NCBI RefSeq assembly: GCF_030463535.1
Contig: NC_132891.1
Location: forward strand, 12,249,949-12,313,948
Direction: 5' to 3'
Source: Salminus brasiliensis
Taxonomy: Eukaryota > Chordata > Actinopteri > Characiformes > Bryconidae
DNA length: 64,000 bases
Shown here in pieces: positions 50,019 to 62,083 of the stretch. Below the pieces are notes generated by a model. That model worked only from the letters and a program-made list of their open reading frames with translations, did no database searches and was not told the DNA's origin. A program made the position numbers and the translations under genes. Each line of letters opens with the position of its first letter. Positions within the stretch are counted from its first letter, which is position 1.

Positions 50019-53000
50019 ATGCCGTCCCCTGTTAAAGTCATCGTGGTTGGGGCCGGGAGCCGGGGTGAGACCTACTCTGACTATGCCTCCATCCATCCTG
50101 AACTTATGCAAGTATGTCTGACTTTTCCTGTCCTCATTTCTGGTCTAGATCATTGCTTGATTAATGAATGAATGGAGAAGAATAGCTAATGCACATGCAG
50201 TCCTTGTAACAAATGCATTCATCTACTTTAAGCTGCACCTATTTCTGAGACAACCATTAACTATTAACTATTAACTATTTTTTAAATTTCTTGATTTCAG
50301 AAGAATCAATGAATGAGCGTGTGTCCAAATACTTTTGTCCATATAGTGTATGCTGCAATCACTTAATATACGACAATATACTGTTCACTATAACTTTGTC
50401 ATTACCTATTTACTTTCCTAGGTTGTAGGAATCGCTGACCCAAGACTTTTTGCACGAACAAAGCTCCAGAAACGGCATAACGTCGCTGATGAAAACACAT
50501 TTGATGGTAAAGGTTTGGTCCCTTGCGCAGCTCTGTGCGTTGCGTCGTAAACATTCAGTCGTTCTGATTTACAACATATCACGGCCTGTGGTGTTTGCAG
50601 ACTGGCGCTGTGTAGCAGAGAGGGAGAAGTTTGCAGATGCAGTTTTTATCTGCACTCCTGATCGTCTTCATAAGGTTTGTCAACTCTCCTGTTGTTTATC
50701 TAATAGTTTTGATGTAAATTTAAGCAATATCTGACCCAGAAATCCAACTTTTTAAATCTAATGCCGCCTTTTAAAATGCTGACACTATAGCCTGAAGATC
50801 AGAGTTTGAATCCCGGGTCATGCTGCTTCGCCATCTGCAGCCGGAGCCCAAGAGAGCACAATTGTCCATGCTCTCTCTGGGTGAATAGAGGGTGCTCTCT
50901 CTCCCTCAATGCTTAAACTGGGATGCTGGCTGGCACAGGCGTCTGTTGGCTGATGTAGCAGAGCTGGGGAAGAGGAGACATGTCTTCCTAGTGTTGGGAG
51001 CATTGTTAGGGAAATAGGCGCAGTTGTAGTGAGTGGTGGGTTAATTAGCTCAGTTAAACTGGGGAGAGAATTGGGTAAAGATGTAAAAATGTTAAACTGT
51101 CTTCGTGCAGTACTGTTGTACCGTCTGCATCTGTTTTCCAGGATCCTGCAGTGTCGCTGGCAAAAAAGGGATACCATATACTGCTGGAGAAGCCCATGGC
51201 TGTAAGTGGTACAGTTTTGAGAATTAAACTCACTTTTCAGGAGGCTACATTTCTTTATGGAATCTAACGAGATTCTACAATGTTCAAGCCATCTTTAATC
51301 TTTTCAAATACTTTCACACAAGAACGATCATTTTCTGACGACTTTAATACGGAAAACTCACGTCAGGTTTTTTCATGTTGTGACTGACGAAGAAACCACA
51401 GTGGCTGGCATTGAAATTAGCATCTTCAAGTAAACATGATGATGTCCTATCATTCCTATCATTCCTATCATTCCTCCCACATAAATAAGAAGGAGTATTG
51501 TGTTCCAGGTCTGCCAAACGGATAGCCTTGGAATAGTTTGCATAATAGTTAAAATAACAGAACGTGGCAAGGCTGCCAATACTAGACACTAAAAGGTTCA
51601 AAACAGGACCAGGGCCTTCAGTGACGAGGAGTAAAAAGCTCTGTGCAGTAACGTGTTCCATGGTCAGGCCATATCTGGTTATACAGTGGTTGGTTTCCAT
51701 TTAAACCCTTCACTCAAATTTGTCCCCAGCGTGACCAGATAAGATCCACATTTAAAGCACAGCAATATGTGTGTTGTTTACATTTGTGTATTTTAGTTTT
51801 TTCATCTGTTGCAGTATTCTGCACTGTTAACTTGCAACAGACAACTAAACTCTTCATCAGTGTAAGATTATTCTGTCATTTGCTAGAAAATACCAGACAG
51901 ATGCATTTCTACATGCATAGTTGTATGCTGATATTAAAGTACTGGGACACCTCCCTATTCATTGATTGTTCTGAAATCAAGGGTATTAAAAAAAAAGTTT
52001 ATCCTGCTTTTGTTGGAGTAACTATCTCCATGGTGTAGAGAAGGCTTCCTTGTAGGGCTGGGCAATATGGTAAAAATACTATATCATGGTATGTAAAGAC
52101 TTTTTTCTCAATGCTCTCAATGCACAATATTTATCAGAATATATGTAATCACAGACTAAAAACATCAGTAGCAACAGATTCTTATTAACTGGTATTCAGA
52201 TTCTCTCTTGTACTGAATACAGTGATTTTTATTCAACATCTAATTAAACCAGTGTAATTACACTGTTTGTAATGAAACCTGCAGCTCATCAGAGGTAATT
52301 AAGCACTAACAGTATCCTCCATATGCTTAGAAAAACATATTGTGTATCACAATAACAATATTTATTGCGATACAGTAAAATATCGTCATGTTGTCCAGCT
52401 CTACTTCCTACTAGATTTTGGAGCAGCATTGCTGTGAGGATTTGAATGCATTCAGTGACAAGAGCGTTGGTAAGGTCAGGATGTTGGATCCTGACCTCAT
52501 TCCCAACTTACAACTCATCCCAGAAATTGTGGATGGAGCACCCACCGTCATTCCAAAGAACACAGTTCCACTGCTCCACAGCTCAATGCTTTATACCCCT
52601 TTAGCCCACACCTGGCATTAGACATGGTGCCAACAGGTTCATGATTATCTGCTCCAGAGAGTCCTATTCTATTGGCACTACTTCTGTACAGGGACTAGAC
52701 AAGCTGTGTGTATGTGTCAGAAACAGGTGCATACACTCATGAAAAAAGGGTGTGCACAAACATTTGGACATACAGCGTATTTTGGCCAAATTTCATTTCT
52801 CACTCAAATGCTTCTCCATTGTGACCGGGTTGAGATTTGTTTTTACGTTTCTGTGTAAGACGCACATTAACATGTTTATGCTGTCAACCGTTATAAGACA
52901 TTTATACAGGCAATGAATCATCTGTGTTCGGTGAGGGGAAGACTTTGTGTTGCAGCTGCTGTGATTTTGATATGTCTCTGACCACCTTTGAATGTTGTTT

Positions 53001-56000
53001 GAGTAATCCGATTGAAATCCGATGACATTGCTTTCTGGGTGTGTTTAACCCTGGCTTTTTTCAGTCAAGTGAAATTTGAGCATGGTCCTTTCACTGCAAA
53101 GATGTAAACAGCTTCTATGGGTGCTGACATAATACCAGTCTACTTTTATATTTTGGACTGTAAAGGGCTTGTGCGCCTGTGGTTAATCAGGGTCTGAGAA
53201 GTTGGTCCAAATATATGTATTCATAAGTATACCAATAACATTTTGTGCTTCTCCTGCCTGCAGGTGACTCTAGAGGACTGCACAGAGATTGCAGAAGCTT
53301 GCATTCAAACTGGTGTAATACTAACAGTGTGTCACGTTCTCCGATATGACCCCGTCATCAGCCAAATAAAGGTACATTCATTTCAGAGTCTGCACTCTCT
53401 GATATTGAATGAGCATGTATCTGATACCTAATTCCACTCTGGTTCCTCCATAATTTTAGGTGCTCATTGACAGTGGAGCCATTGGAGATGTAATGCATAT
53501 TCAACACTTTGAACCGGTAAGATCAGGGTTGGTGACAGACTGCCAAAAGTAGTGGGGAACAAAAACTACATTAGTAAACTACACTAGACAGCTGGGCCAC
53601 TGTCTGACTAACAACTACAACTTTCAGCATTGCGTTTAATTCCCTCAAAAATAAACATCTCTGAGCTGAGCACCTCATTAGGAATACTACAGTAATACGG
53701 TTTAAGACTTAGTTTGGCACTCAATCCAGCCTTAATTCTTTGAGACGTGGATTCCACAAAATTCCTTTGAGATATTGGACCATATTGACATGACTGCAGA
53801 TTTGTCAGGAGTGCTTTAATGCTGCAAATCTCCCATTTTGCCTCATCCCTGAAGGCAAGACCTGTAGTACACTGAGCTCATCGTCAGATTCTAGAAAGTT
53901 GAAGATTGTGGCATCATCATGCTGGAAGTAGCCATTAGAAGATCCCGCTGCTGTAGCTGAAACTGAGATTTGTTCAGGCTTATCGGTCAGTGGTCTGTAT
54001 GGTTAGATAGTCAGGTGATTTTAAGTAGCTTGGATTTCATTAAAAGAGGTGTGGACACAGCTGCAGTATTTTGAAATGTGGTGGGTCAAATGGCTGCGTG
54101 AGCATGAGTCTAACTTAGTCTAACTTTTTTCTGTAAACTTCTTGCGTCTCCCTCATCTCTGCCAGGTGGGGTACTATCACTTTGCCCACTCTTTTGTGAG
54201 AGGGAACTGGAGAAATGAAGCTGAAAGCTCATTTGCTCTTTTAGCCAAATCCTGCCATGACCTGGACCTGATTCATCACTGGGCTGGAGGGCGCAAGTAC
54301 AGAACAACTTCAATTTTTTATTTATTTATTTGTTTTATTTGTTTGGGTACAAAGTTTCAAAGTTACCAAACTGTGATAGCCATTTTATTAATTTCTCATT
54401 TTTTAATGGGCAGTGATAAAAGCTGTTATGATATACAGGTGTATAAAAGTTTCATCGTTTGGATCCCTCAGCCATTTCCGGAAAGAAAACAAGGTATGCC
54501 TTCAGTGTCAATGCAAATAAATGTAGGTGTTTGAACTGTTCTACTTAAACTGATTGCTTTTTATTTAGCCATCAGGGGCATCAAATCGGTGCTTAGACTG
54601 CTCTGTAGAGAGTGACTGTCCATATTCTGCAAAGAAAATCTACTTGGACAGAGTTAAAAGGGTAATATTCCTGTAGCCCACTTATTCTAACGGTTTCCTA
54701 AAATGCCTTGACATACAATACATGCAGTCTCTAAAGCTTTTGGGATAATATGCAACATTGGACTTTTTTGGCACTAATTATAAAGGCAAATTTAAATAAA
54801 TTTAAATTTAAAATGTTTTCTAAGATTATTTATAATATATGTGTTTTTAGGGTTTGGTGAGATGGCCAGTGTCAGTAGTGTGCCCCAATTCAGTTCCTGA
54901 CATTGAGTCAGTAACCGAGGCCTTAAAGACTGGGCCCTATGGTCGCTGTGTCTACGAATGTGACAATGATGTGTGCTCAAATCAGGTTCAGTATTTTTTA
55001 TCCAACACTTGTTGTTATCATCAAAATGTTAAATCTGTGTCACATGTACAACATGCTTTAGAAAAAAAGATTGATATTATTACACTGAAATGTCATCAGT
55101 GTCACGCAAAACCCTTTATGTCCAAAATATCAACTTTACAGTAGAGGGAAAAAAATGTTTAATTCAAGCTAATGTACAAAGATGTTATTCCAAGTAATTT
55201 TGGAGCATTTTTTAAATTTGACACAGCATAAAGTAGCACTGCAAATTCTGCTAAAGAGTGTATAGTGCATGAATGGACATGCAAACTTTTGATGGATAAA
55301 TGTATTTCTTTCATTTTCTTAAATGCATAAATGTTAATTACTTATCATATTCCCACTCACTTCAGGTTGTGAACATGGAATTTGAGGGGGGCCTCACTGC
55401 TTCTTTTACCATGGTGGCATTCACAGAAGAGATATGTCACCGTAAAACAAGCATCCAAGGCACCAGGGTAGGACTCTGTGATCATAGCAAAACAAGATTT
55501 GGGTGTTGGGTGTAATTTGACAGTTCTTAATTTGTTCCACAGGGGGAGCTGTCCTGCAATGGACGAGAAATCAAAGTATTCGACTTTCTTACCCAGAAGT
55601 CCAAAGAGCATGCAGTGCCTAAAAACGCACCTGGCAACTTCAGCACAGGCGGTCATGGGGTTGCAGATTATCACCTTGTTGCTGCCTTCATTTCAGCTGT
55701 GGGGGTTAGTTATGTGCTTTAAACTGAACACATGCCCTTTATCGTATTGAGGCACAAATGCACCAGTGTATAGGAATATGCATTTATATGAATTCCTGAA
55801 CTGTCTAAATCTCTAAATAATGGATGTATTTAGTTTTTTTTTTTTCTTAAATCTTGGAAATGAATAGATAGTTTCAGTGGTCTAACTATGGCTTTCCTCT
55901 TTAACTGATATAGAGTGAAGATCCACTGCTGATCAAGTCAGGTCCAAAGGAGACTTTAGCAAGTCACAGACTGGTGTTTGAGGCTGAACGCTCCCGTCTA

Positions 56001-56039
56001 GAGAACAGGGTCGTGTTCTGTGGAACTGAACATGACTAG
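50019..56039 (+). CDS. Gfo/Idh/MocA-family oxidoreductase
   Basis: A predicted NAD(P)-dependent dehydrogenase of unknown substrate. Thirteen exons: 50019-50111, 50422-50506, 50601-50674, 51142-51201, 53264-53371, 53460-53516, 54166-54296, 54439-54493, 54569-54661, 54851-54985, 55366-55467, 55543-55704, 55914-56039. They sum to 1281 nt in frame, 426 residues. Residues 7-16 (VIVVGAGSRG) are the Rossmann dinucleotide loop. LLEKPMA (98-104) carries the EKP lysine used in catalysis by this family, and CHDLDLIHHW (189-198) supplies the Asp/His pair. A Cys-rich motif, RCLDCSVESDCPYSAKK, follows at about 229-245. There is no signal peptide or membrane segment, so it is probably cytosolic. It is not GFOD1, GFOD2, DHDH or BLVRA. 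All donors are GT. Related genes occur in fish and invertebrates; I do not recognise a human counterpart. Confidence 0.92.
50203..50352 (+). mobile_element. Non-autonomous DNA transposon, copy B (internally deleted)
   Basis: The two ends of the family are present, AATGCATTCATCTACTTTAA and CCAAATACTTTTGTCCATAT (then agtgta), but only about 100 bp lies between them, against 400 or more in the other copies. It sits in intron 1 of the oxidoreductase. Confidence 0.7.
50785..51095 (+). mobile_element. tRNA-type SINE
   Basis: The element starts with a B-box-like GAGTTTGAATCCCGGG, as in tRNA-derived SINEs. It continues with CATGCTGCTTCGCCATCTGC, GAGAGCACAATTGTCC and GGAAGAGGAGACATGTCTTC, and ends GGGGAGAGAATTGGGTAAAG. 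This SINE type is frequent in characins and catfish. It lies in intron 3 of the oxidoreductase in sense orientation. Confidence 0.75.
51932..52785 (+). mobile_element. Non-autonomous DNA transposon, copy C, interrupted
   Basis: Left part 51932-52052 (AGTACTGGGACACCTCCCTA, TCCTGCTTTTGTTGGAGTAA) and right part 52404-52785 (TTTTGGAGCAGCATTGCTGT, CTGCTCCAGAGAGTCCTATT, AACATTTGGACATACAG) make one element when the 351-bp insert between them is removed. It occupies intron 4 of the oxidoreductase, the longest intron of that gene (51202-53263). Confidence 0.85.
52053..52403. mobile_element. hAT-like element nested in copy C
   Basis: The ends are TAGGGCTGGGCAATATG and, on the other strand, TAGAGCTGGACAACATG. 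The flanks CTTCCTTG (52045-52052) and CTTCCTAC (52404-52411) fit an 8-bp target duplication with two changes. TAGGG ends and an 8-bp duplication suit the hAT superfamily. The interior is AT-rich with TATCATGGTAT and GCGATACAGTAAAATATCG words; no transposase. Confidence 0.75.
53690..53990 (-). pseudogene. Tc1/mariner transposase relic in oxidoreductase intron 6
   Basis: Read on the minus strand it yields NGYFQHDDA followed by FLESDDELSVLQ, which matches the conserved region before the last catalytic Asp of Tc1-like transposases. AATCTCCCATTTTGCC and CTCAATCCAGCCTTAATTCT on the plus strand are typical of this fish family. It has internal deletions and is not functional. Confidence 0.65.
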
Positions 56040-56090
56040 AAGTCAGAAGATCACTGAAGGGGAAAATGGTGTATGAAGGATCTAAACTTA

Positions 56091-56093
<3 letters not shown>

Positions 56094-56136
<43 letters not shown>
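56094..56136. repeat. (TA)n microsatellite in the oxidoreductase 3' UTR
   Basis: About 21 TA units begin 55 bases after the TAG stop codon. Confidence 0.95.
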
Positions 56137-56139
<3 letters not shown>

Positions 56140-56278
56140 AGTGTAATGCATAATTACAGGATGTATTCTTACAGGCTTCAGCAACAAAACACATTTTTGT
56201 TAGTAAGGGTCGAAACAGTCACTAGAGCAACTGATTGTCTTCAGTTTCGTACATTTTTATTGTTAATTTTTTATACTA

Positions 56279-56284
56279 AATAAA
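56279..56284 (+). terminator. Poly(A) signal of the oxidoreductase gene
   Basis: AATAAA lies 240 bases after the stop codon in AT-rich sequence. It is the first canonical signal downstream on this strand; a second occurs near 56491. Confidence 0.6.
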
Positions 56285-56539
56285 TCATTGTTTTATTTTG
56301 TCTGTTGACAAAAATGAAATTAGTAATATTTTTAGGTAGTCATACAAAATAATTAAATGTTAAAATGATAAATCATTTTTAAAAGAATGTAGTTCAAAAA
56401 ATTTCAAACTCAGGAGTATTACAGTTGCATTGCATTGCATTTGTCTCGTGATGTTTCATTTGTATCTTTAAATCAAATATCCAATTCAGCTAATAAAATA
56501 ATGTTTTTTGATTAATGGGATCATACAGAACTTTATTTA

Positions 56540-58470
56540 GAAATACTAACATGAGGCTTTTTCACCAGATATTTTTTTCTTAAAATTACCAGTGAACAGA
56601 ACATGAAAAAAGTATTGTACTTTACAACTGTGGAGGGCCTGAATGGTTTCAGGCCAGAGCAGTTTAGACATTAGGCCTGCAGCCAGCGGAGGACGCTCCA
56701 CATGTGTTAGTTGTTTTTTAGACTTTGACCTCTGGACAAGCAGCCTTCCCCTGCAGGAACTGTTCTGAAAGTAAGCTGTGTTGGTAAACTGAGCTGAGCA
56801 ATGCTTGTTTAATGTTGAATCAATAGCACAAACACACAGTACACGCCTTCCAGCACAAGAAATGTCAGTGTATGTTGTAGTGAAGAAGTGATGTCTCTCT
56901 GTCGTAGAGAGAGAAAGAGTTCCCCTTTCCGTCAAATAGAAATGACTGGGATTCTGGGATTATAATGTTACTCTACACAGGAACTGGTCATCCAGACAGG
57001 TCTGAACTGTAATGAGTGGCAGTATTGAAAGCAAAGCTAAAGTGCTATCAAAAGACCAGCAATATGGGGACATATCTTTCATACTATATACTATACTATA
57101 CCCTATCATGGATAACACTAATCAGGGGACAGTGGTGGACCCTGACCCAACTAGTAGTGACCAGTTCCTGTAGGATTGCAGTCATACTCCAAGTCCTGCA
57201 GGGGGCAGAATTAGCATAACATTTAAAGGGTTTCTGCAGGTTTAGCCAAATGACCGTAATGCATAAAGTATTACTTGGTTTGGCTATTACACTGTAGCCC
57301 CCTTAAGGTTATGAACATATCATTCAAATTGTTTACAGACATCTTGTCATCTAATTATTGTAGCTGATCTTCAAGAATGTTAGAGTTAGGTTTTTGGACC
57401 AATGTAAGTTTATACAGTCAAATATATCATTTTGGCTAATGTTTTTTTGTTGTTTTGGCAGCATTACAAATGTAAGACATTATGGGAGAAAATATAACAT
57501 TTGTGAGACTTTTTAATGTTTTAATTAATTCTAGTAAAAGATCTAGTAAGAATCTAGTAAGAATCTGCAGACACACTACTCAGATAAAGAAAAGGTCAAG
57601 AATTGGTTTCCTACAAAATGAGTAAGCAAAAAAGGTTCTGTATAATACTGAAAATGGTTCTTTGACTAGTAGCAATGGTGGAACCCTGTTTAGAGGTATA
57701 TACAACCTTTTACAGTTGGACCCTGTCCGATTCAGTTTTGCAGAATGCTCTGCGTACCCCTGTAAAGCTGTTGGCATGCACTGCTAGTGTGTGTCCTTTA
57801 TTGCTCTCCTCCCACTGTGTTTTCTTTGGAATATTCCTGTAATTGACCTGGCCTGTCACATGCACAACGCACATCCTTGTTTTGAACTGGCCCTTGTAAA
57901 AAAGGTGATACTGCTGGGCACTACTGTTCTGCTGCACATCCTGTAGCCTTTGCCACTCCGTACTGCAATGACTTATCTCCTCATAAACTGTCGCACTGCA
58001 GGTTTGAGCGACATTAAGGACGACTAAAATGACATTCTAGGTCCAACTTTCTTAAACCGTGTTGAGATCATGGCAACTAGTAAAGAGTATTTGACCATTT
58101 AAGAACTGTGTTTGTGCATGGTGCATTTGGGAAACTCGGCTCAGTGCAGTACTGGTGGTAGCACAGACATGTTTGTTTAGAGATCTTGGGACAGTGAACT
58201 AGTGAAGTTAGACACACCTGGTTTATTTGAACTTCACGTTCCTTGTTTTATCGTCTGGTTTATTGACACCATTAAAAAGTTATTTCCTTTAATTACAGAA
58301 CTGAAAAACATGCTATTTAAGAACATTTGCGCATATGTTAGTGCACAAATAGTACATGTTCATTTTCATTTGTAAAAGATATTTTACAAAGGATATCAGG
58401 TATTTTTAATTTTTTAGCTTTTCATGCTGCATAAATAAAGTAATGTACAGTAATGGTAACAGTCACGTTT
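56540..58470. other. Intergenic region without a supportable gene
   Basis: No reading frame here resembles a known protein. A minus-strand AATAAA at 56530-56535 would be compatible with the 3' UTR of a minus-strand gene lying further right, but no exon was found to support it. A foldback fragment lies at 57628-57716. Confidence 0.5.
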
Positions 58471-58479
58471 GTCAGGATC

Positions 58480-58840
58480 ACCTACTTACAGATATTGCTG
58501 GTATTTGAATCTATTCTTCCCTCTACATACCTCTGATATGCTCCCCCAATGCCACTGGTTGCAACACAAGCCCAATATAAGTGCTTTATCTCCTCTGTGC
58601 TTAACAGTTGGAGACGTGTTCTTTTCATGAAATTCTGCATTGCCTTTTTTATCCAAATATATTTTTGGTCATTGCAGCCAAAATTTATTTTAACTTCATC
58701 AGTCCTCGGGACTGAACGCATCAGCCTTGCTGAAAAGACGCTGAATTATCTATTGAAGACTCTTCCATGAAGGTCATATTTGTGCAGCCACTCAAAGAGT
58801 CTGCTAAATCTTCCTGAAGATTCAAACATGCACAAAGTGA
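58480..58840 (-). pseudogene. Tc1/mariner transposase relic
   Basis: On the minus strand a damaged frame reads TDEVKINFGCNDQKYIWIKK and later ACVATSGIGG, matching the TDETK...YVW and CFAASGTG blocks around the second catalytic Asp of Tc1-like transposases. Stops and deletions break the frame and both ends are missing. Confidence 0.6.
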
Positions 58841-60229
58841 AGGTGTACAAATGGAAAATCATTAATAAAAACAGTTTTGCTTGTATCGGCCTTGTTGATG
58901 TTAGTTAAAAGAAAAAAGGGCAAGTCAGCAGTCAGTTAACATAGTTAACACAGTTAACACATGACAATACAATACCATACAATTTCAAGTAAAGCAAAGA
59001 TACAATTGTGAACCCGGGAAATATTTCCATCAATCAAAGCCTCACAAATACTTTTTGGATCTTGCGATCTGTTCTGGTTTGCAGTGTACAGTTTGTTTTC
59101 CACTGACCCATTTCAGAAAGCTAGTTCTATAGTGACTGTGAGAAAGGTATATGATCCCTTTGTCATGAATTTGACATTCCCTTAGCCTTACAGTTACCCA
59201 ACATTGAGTAATGATACGTGTACATAATTCCACATTCAAAGGCACGCCAGATATTACACATGGAAAATGTTCTCAACTGCACAGAAGAACCGCAGAGACA
59301 ATCTGCTTTGACTGTCTTTGATTATGGAGGTGTTTTGTTTCCACTTGAATCAGAGATTTTAAACTAAACGACACCGACAGCATTAAGGGCAGGGCCCAGA
59401 GGAAATGAAATGCAAGTGTGTGTCATCATGTGGAGGAGTAAAGTTTTGGAAGTATTATCTGCTATGAGTCATGAAATACAATTGCCTACTCATGAACAGC
59501 AGCTTCATATTTCATTAAAGAGGTCTGGCCTGCGTCTTTTATACCTTACACTTAGATCTTTGTGAACTATATGAATGAAATGTGAGACCCTCCATTATTT
59601 GCAGCATTAAAAATATGCATGGAGAGCAATAGCAAGTGAGTTAAATCCAGTTTGGGAACTATTCGAATGACTTCATCCGCGTTGGGCTTTGGGTAGAGAT
59701 GAGGGGTGTAGACAAGTACTTTTATTGGTAATGGCTTTAGTGAATGCTTGTGAAAAATGTGATGTAATTTACTTTAATAAGTACAGTTGAAGAATGTGTG
59801 CATGCTCAAACAAAATGAGTGTTACTGTAAAACATGACTATGTAAGTCTGTGTGAGTCACAGGATGTAAGCCATGAGGGGAATGAGGGCTGAAAAGAGGG
59901 GGCTGCAGCCTCTGTGGATTCCAAAACAAACTGCTGGCAGTGACCTGGGTGGAAATCTGCAGGTCAGAATCCACAGGCGTCCCTGCCGCTGCTTCCGCAC
60001 TTACACCGGATACTACACACATGACTAAGCACTCCTTCACACACGCTGTTTTATCTGCAATGTCCTTGAATAATGATGGAAACATTCAAATCCTCAAGAG
60101 CACTGGAAGTGAGGCAACACTTTAGAAGTACTGAAGATTGTCTTTCTAGAATATGTAGGCTGTGGCTAGAAGTACGTACTGCTTTAGTATATGTTGTAAG
60201 AAAACCTAAAACTTGAGTTCTGAAAAGCT

Positions 60230-60557
60230 GTGATTGGAAGTCTACATATACTCTTCATTGCAACATTGGGCTTTGGGAGATTTCTTTGGACTGTGCAACA
60301 CATTTATAATAGCTTTGTGTGTAGCTTAACATGTTTTGGCCCATTGCACAAAGGGGATGTAATAATGAAGAAGGAGAATTTCAGAATTCTTCAATATAAC
60401 CTCAAAACATCAGCAAGACGGTGTCAGTTTGGTGTTGAGACCAAGTTAAGACAATGACCCCAAAGTACATTAAAAGGTGGTTTAAGATTAGATAAACAGA
60501 CTATCACCAAGCTTTCAATGGCCTTCCCAAAGTCCTGACCTCAACTCTATTGAAAAT
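60230..60557 (+). pseudogene. Tc1-like transposon fragment
   Basis: CAATGACCCCAAAGTACATT and the frame AFPKSPDLNSIEN correspond to the NDPKHT and SPDLNPIEN blocks at the end of Tc1-like transposases. The upstream part (TTGCACAAAGGGGATGTAAT) recurs at about 61122-61150, so a second fragment of the same family lies just beyond copy D. Confidence 0.65.
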
Positions 60558-60955
60558 ACACTAAATGGACAAAAGTATTGGGATACCTGCTCATTCATTG
60601 TTTTATCTGAAATCAAGAGTATTAAAAAGGAGTGCATCCTGCTTTTGTTGGAGTAACTGTATCTACTGTCCAGGGAAGGCTTCCTCCTAGATTTTGGCAC
60701 TTTGCTGTCGGGATGTTGGACGATTACCATCCAACCTCCATCCTAACTCCCTAACTCATCCCAAAAGTATTGGATGAAGTATCATCATTCCAGGGAACTC
60801 TAGCCCACCTCTGGCATTAGGCATGGTGCCAATAGGTTTATGTTTATCTGCTCCAGAGAGTCTTGTTCTATTGGTAATACTTCTCTACAGTGACTAGACA
60901 TACTGTGTGCATGCATTTGCACATGTGTTTACACTCATCATGGACTGCCATTGCA
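60557..60955 (+). mobile_element. Non-autonomous DNA transposon, copy D
   Basis: It starts ACTAAATGGACAAAAGTATT (then gggatacc), contains TTTGTTGGAGTAACTG, GGCATTAGGCATGGTGCCAA and TCTGCTCCAGAGAGTCTTG, and fades near 60950 without a clean right end. The orientation is the same as copy C. It lies between two fragments of a Tc1-like element. Confidence 0.82.
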
Positions 60956-60956
60956 A

Positions 60957-61195
60957 CACTGGGTTTTCAGTGATTTCCTCAAACTGTTCTTTTTGTAGAA
61001 GCATGAGTGAAGAACACACATCTATAATAGGACCAAACATTTGGTGTAGAAGTTTTCATTTTTTGAGGATTTTCTGAAATCAACCCAGAGTCAGGGTTCT
61101 TTTGCTGCCAGTGGAGCTGGTCCATTGCACAAAGTAGGTGGTATAATGAGGAAGAAGCATACCCTCAAAACAAAGCCCAGTGCAAGTTATAAACG
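60957..61195 (+). repeat. Second fragment of the 60230 Tc1-like family
   Basis: GCCATTGCAACACTGGGTTT and CATTGCACAAAGTAGGTGG match CTTCATTGCAACATTGGGCT and CATTGCACAAAGGGGATG at 60254-60360. The copies differ enough to be independent or old. Confidence 0.5.
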
Positions 61196-61304
61196 TTACA
61201 TTAGCCTTTTTTTTTCTCTCCGTCAACAAAGCACTTGAGTGTGATGTGCTAGTAATCAGCGTCCAGCTTCACAAGTGATCTTTCACAAGATCTTCGACTA
61301 TCAC

Positions 61305-61400
61305 GTAAATAAGATAAGATAAGATAAGATAGTCCTTTATTAGTCCCGCAGTGGGGAAATTCACAGTGTAACAGCAGAAAGGAAATACAGAAATACAGCA
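61305..61400 (-). repeat. LINE-type 3' tail
   Basis: Reverse complemented, the block reads AATTTCCCCACTGCGGGACT, then AATAAAGGAC, then repeated TATCT units. A conserved 3' end followed by a short tandem tail is typical of CR1/L2/Rex-type LINEs and SINEs that share their tails. Only the tail is present. Confidence 0.6.
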
Positions 61401-62083
61401 TAATTCAGTCTTCGCATTCTAGTGTGGATGGAGAGCCCTTATGAAAGATGAAGACACGTGGTCATTGCTGGATACGTGTGGAGGAGGCCTTGAAAAGACT
61501 TCCTGGGTAGTGTAGACTCATGTTTCCTCAGCTGGAAGCTGCTTCAGCAGCTGTTTGAAGCTACTTATCCCCTTTTGTAAACACAAAACATCACAATGAT
61601 TCACACGTATTTTGGAACATTTCGTATCATGTCTACATCTCGTATCATCTCTACAAATTCTGAAGAGGTAAAAGAGCATACTGTTTTTGACTCATGTGCA
61701 ATTCTTTCCTTTGGTCCTCTGAATAGATGGAAAAGAAGAGGGACCAACATGGCCAAAATGGAACCGTTTGTGGGGTCGTTTCTCCTGAAACTGAAGAGGA
61801 TTGGTACACCAAAAAAAAAAATGTTAGGGTTTTTGGACACAGTTGGTCGGTCAGTTGGTGGAAAAAAAAAAGGTTGGGCAAGAGTGTGTGAAAGAAAGAG
61901 ATCATACTGTAGAAAACAAACCCGAGCCCAAGTCTTAGTACCCTAGTCGGTATTTGCGTGATTGGCTGGTTCTTACCTTCTTGGTTTCTCAGCAGCCCAC
62001 ACCCATAGGGCCCACCGGGAATTGTCCCGGCCCTCCCGATGGCCAGTCCATTCCTGACATCAAGCATGTTTTTGTAACCATTA

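Noticed and set aside
50785..50820. A functional tRNA gene at the GTTTGAATCCCGGG motif
   Set aside because: Only the B-box-like part is present, with no cloverleaf; the downstream sequence is a SINE body.
56546..56935. 129-codon minus-strand frame downstream of the oxidoreductase
   Set aside because: No recognisable domain, no consistent splice neighbours, and composition like the surrounding intergenic DNA. It could at most be UTR of an unseen gene.
61930..62070. Block with CCCACCGGGAATTGTCCCGG as an rRNA or structured RNA
   Set aside because: It contains a local palindrome but matches no rRNA segment; it looks like a dispersed repeat fragment, too weak to list.
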